A DNA stretch of 35,679 nucleotides from Apostichopus californicus (taxonomy: Eukaryota; Echinodermata; Holothuroidea; Aspidochirotida; Stichopodidae), in assembly GCA_020650975.1 (NCBI GenBank), contig JAIPMN010004348.1, forward strand, positions 1 through 35,679, in the 5' to 3' direction. Within the stretch, counting starts at the first letter, position 1, and each line of letters begins with the position of its first letter. Positions 33,207 through 35,679 of this stretch are shown piece by piece. Below the pieces are notes generated by a model. That model was not told the origin of the DNA. It saw nothing but the letters and a program-made list of their open reading frames with translations, and did no database searches. The position numbers were made by a program, and so were the translations under genes.

Positions 33207-34175
33207 CTGGAAACAGAAAAAATGAACATTAATAATTAACTGGTACATTGTCAAGTATTAGAATTCAATATGTAATACTCAGAAAAATGTGGAGTGAATT
33301 AAGAGTTGAGGGGATAAAAGTTTTGGCATTAACATCACTTTCTGTGTGATAACACCTACGAGCAAGGGCGCAGATCCTGGTGGGGACAGCGGGACATGAT
33401 ATACCGTGTCCCCACCAATTTGCATTTCAAATTCCCCTGTATTGAACTTTGGCGCAGTTTGATCCAGCATTGTGCAAATGACATGCAGCAGTTCTCATTT
33501 TATTATATTTATCCACAGTTGTTAAATATTGGACGGAAATTGCATTTGCGGCAGTCTATAATTGTTTTCTGGGAGAGGATCCCAGACCCATCATATAAAA
33601 AAGTCTCTTGGATTATTTGTCCCCTGATTTTTTTTCTGCAGACGCCCATGTATTTCTAAACTAAATTTCTAAGCCATGAGATCTAAAATTTAAGGAGGTT
33701 TGGGAGCATCATTGGTTCTGCGAAGTGTTATTTCCTGCGATCTAGGAGGTATATTTGCCAAAAAAATTCTTTTACGCTACGCGCGAACCCACGGTCCCGC
33801 TCCGCTTAGATAATATCAGAGAACAGACAGGCGTCCCCACCATTATCCAAGACTGACCTGCGCCCATGCCTGCAAGTCAAATATTGCCAAAAGGAGGTAC
33901 ACCCAAAAGCCCAGCTGTATCCTACGGCAACCCTTTGCCCATCTTTTACACCCCAATATAATCTTGGTATGTTCTCTTATTGATGTAAACATTGAATGAC
34001 CCTTTATATCATCATAAAATGCAAATTTCATTGTAGCATAATTGGTAAAATCACATCCATTGGCTGGTAAAATATTACCTCCAAAGAAGTCATCAATATC
34101 GTCATCATCGATATCTTCATCGACTTCCTCAGTGACTCCTTCCTCTGCCTGGGGATACTCAAGAGTATCATAGAC
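33187..34175 (-). CDS. Unidentified gene with acidic C-terminus, last two coding exons (partial)
   Basis: Exon 34175-34079 encodes VYDTLEYPQAEEGVTEEVDE, then DIDDDDIDDFFG. The terminal exon 33206-33187 completes a Gly-to-Asp junction (G|AT) and adds DDDDEE and TAG. Acceptors are gctttacttccag and ttctgtttccag; the donor is TTTGGAG|gtaata. The frame stays open across the junction. I do not recognise the family; acidic Asp/Glu tails occur in many chaperones, trafficking and nuclear proteins, so no function is claimed. Upstream exons must lie beyond the right edge or be too small to see. The intron holds a hAT-like element, and the start of the penultimate exon is copied twice upstream. Confidence 0.6.
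33363..33868. mobile_element. hAT-like non-autonomous DNA transposon
   Basis: The left end is CAAGGGCGCAGATC; the right end inverted is CATGGGCGCAGGTC (12 of 14 match). Flanking 8-mers are CCTACGAG and CCTGCAAG (6 of 8), as expected for an aged 8-bp hAT duplication. A second inverted motif, GGTGGGGAC, lies inside both ends. 506 bp, no transposase. It sits in the last intron of the acidic-tail gene. Confidence 0.68.
34079..34175 (-). CDS. Penultimate coding exon of acidic-tail gene
   Basis: 97 nt, beginning GTC after acceptor tttacttccag and ending G before gtaata. It holds a DEDIDDDDIDD run. It is the only one of the three copies with a complete exon and a donor. Confidence 0.62.
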
Positions 34176-34500
34176 CTGGAAGTAAAGCAATGTTAATTAA
34201 CCTCAATGTACACATTGACAATCAGTCTGCCCCCCACCCCACCGCCTCTCACTCAACTTCCTCAGTGACCCCTTCATCTGCCTGGGGATACTCAAGAGTA
34301 TCATAGACCTGGAAGTAAAGCAATGTTAATGTACACAGTGACTATCAGCCTGCCCCCCACCCCACCACCCCACCCAACTCAAATTCCTCAGTGACTCCTT
34401 CCTCTGCCTGAGGGTACTCAAGAGTATCATAGACCTGGAAGTAAAGCAATGTTAATTAACCTCAATGTACACAGTGACAGTCAGTCCAGCCCACCCCCCA
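34123..34500 (-). repeat. Three tandem copies of an intron-exon border
   Basis: Units start at 34123, 34256 and 34382 (spacing 133 and 126 bp). Each carries part of the upstream intron, the acceptor tttacttccag and the first 53 or so nt of the exon (VYDTLEYPQAEEGVTEE). The upstream two copies run into TGA in the exon frame shortly after the duplicated part. A C-rich spacer lies between units. Confidence 0.88.
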
Positions 34501-35344
34501 CCCCCCCCCCCCCTCAGCCTGTCTCTTCCTGGGCAAGCCCAAAAACATATACACCTGGGAAGAGTATACCATGGCTAATCTTAATGAATACATTAAGATT
34601 ACATGAAGATGATCAGTTTTGACCAGCTAAGCCCAGCACCAATCTCTTCAACCTTATAGGATACACATAGATTGGCATGCACAAAGGGGGTGCCAGGAGA
34701 GGGGCATGACACCCCCCCCCGCACCCATATCCATTGTCAGCCAGGCGAAATTGTTCAGTCAGGGGATTTGTTAAAAATTCAAAGTATTTATTAGCACAAC
34801 CTTGCATTTAGGCCTAATTGATTGTCTAAATATCTTTGCTCAGAAGGTACCATTTGATGTTTAAATTTTGAGATTTTCTTTATGGGTTTCTGCCAGACCT
34901 GCCTACTTAGCACTCACATTTACCAACCCCACAGCCGCGCCCTAGTTCAGGTTCTTTTATCCATCATCTGCTGCAGCCCATCTATAAATAAAACTGGTTT
35001 TACTTGGACCCAGCATCAGAACATCTCATGCCAGAAAAATATGTTTGAAAATGTTCTTATAGGAATGAGATCATTTTACAGTGCTTTGGTTTTTTGTCTT
35101 CATGCATCCCTCATGTAAGTTCTATAATATTACTATCATATTGCTTAAGTAATTCTATGACTAAACTCCGTCGGGATTTCTATCAAACGATTAATAGTTC
35201 CGATTAATTAATATATCCAATTAATTAATGTAGAGAGAATATGCACTGGATGACGATATAATTACCTAATCACAGACCTAATAATAAGATAAAGATTTAC
35301 AAAGATTATATGTGGGAGAGATGGGAAAGAAGAGGCGTTGAGGT
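34501..35344. other. Stretch without recognisable features
   Basis: Upstream (in gene sense) of the triplicated acceptor, so presumably intron. C-runs at about 34497-34513 and 34711-34720. I see no exon with both borders. Confidence 0.45.
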
Positions 35345-35679
35345 CAGGCGCGTAGCCAAGGGGGGTGTTTTGGGTGTTCAAACACCCCCCATGGCCCAAG
35401 TGCCCCCAAAAATATATGCAGAAAACAGAAAATAATTAGCGAAGAAGCCGAGAAGATTGGACTTTCGTCTGTAACAATTTCTCTATCGTCACGACTCACG
35501 TTACAGTATATGCCCAACTTATACAAACTCTAAATTATCGCACTAATAGGATTTTAGCTTTACTTTTAGTAAGACTCTAAGAGAACCGTGATACCAAATA
35601 TGCCAAAATCAATGATGTGAGAGTACCGTTAACTCTTTGGGTTCCCAGTTTGCTTGTCAACAGACTTCTACAGTCCAAA
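35345..35679. mobile_element. hAT-like element, one end only (runs off the window)
   Basis: Begins CAGGCGCGTAGCCAAGGGGG, a CA-starting GC-rich end like those of the two other hAT-like elements here. A GGGTGTT..AACACCC inverted motif follows. No matching far end is seen before the edge, so length and target duplication are unknown. Confidence 0.4.

Noticed and set aside
33843..34190. 115-residue single frame through the acidic exon
   Set aside because: It reads through a good donor at 34079-34078 into intron and transposon; the spliced form joins instead to the short exon at 33206.

Overview
The window is eukaryotic: AT-rich DNA with small exons, consensus GT-AG introns, minisatellites and non-autonomous transposons. 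The SR-protein family, the transposon types and the TAGGCCTA-like words suggest a marine invertebrate deuterostome, most likely an echinoderm. That assignment is inference and no species is named.

The core is a divergent, head-to-head pair of paralogous SR splicing-factor genes (SRSF3/SRSF7/Rbp1 type: one RRM, a short RS tail, no zinc knuckle). Gene A is on the minus strand, 9558 down to 747, with six coding exons that splice to 164 aa. Gene B is on the plus strand, 10280 to 25092, also six coding exons, 174 aa. The start codons are 721 bp apart, so the interval 9559-10279 probably holds both promoters. Exon order, intron positions and intron phases are identical in the two genes. Every intron is phase 2 and splits an arginine codon. 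Exon 1 differs between the genes by 22 silent and 5 replacement codons by my count, so both copies look old and selected to stay functional.

Much of the rest is intron. Gene A introns carry a 480-bp hAT-like element beginning 16 bp inside the exon 2 donor, a C-rich minisatellite (G-rich in the sense RNA) about 40 nt past the exon 4 donor, and a 21-unit minisatellite made of the exon 5 splice donor itself. Gene B introns hold an AACCAG-rich minisatellite, a possible Penelope-like fragment with a hammerhead-like core, and a 13-bp array of about 30 units.

From about 25.7 to 33.2 kb I see no convincing genes. That stretch holds a TTAA-flanked Kolobok-like MITE (29529-29884) and a tRNA-derived SINE (minus, about 31236-31460). 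At the right edge are the last two coding exons of another minus-strand gene with a very acidic C-terminus. It has a hAT-like element in its last intron, and its penultimate exon's 3' splice site is present in three tandem copies. The left end of another hAT-like element runs off the right edge.
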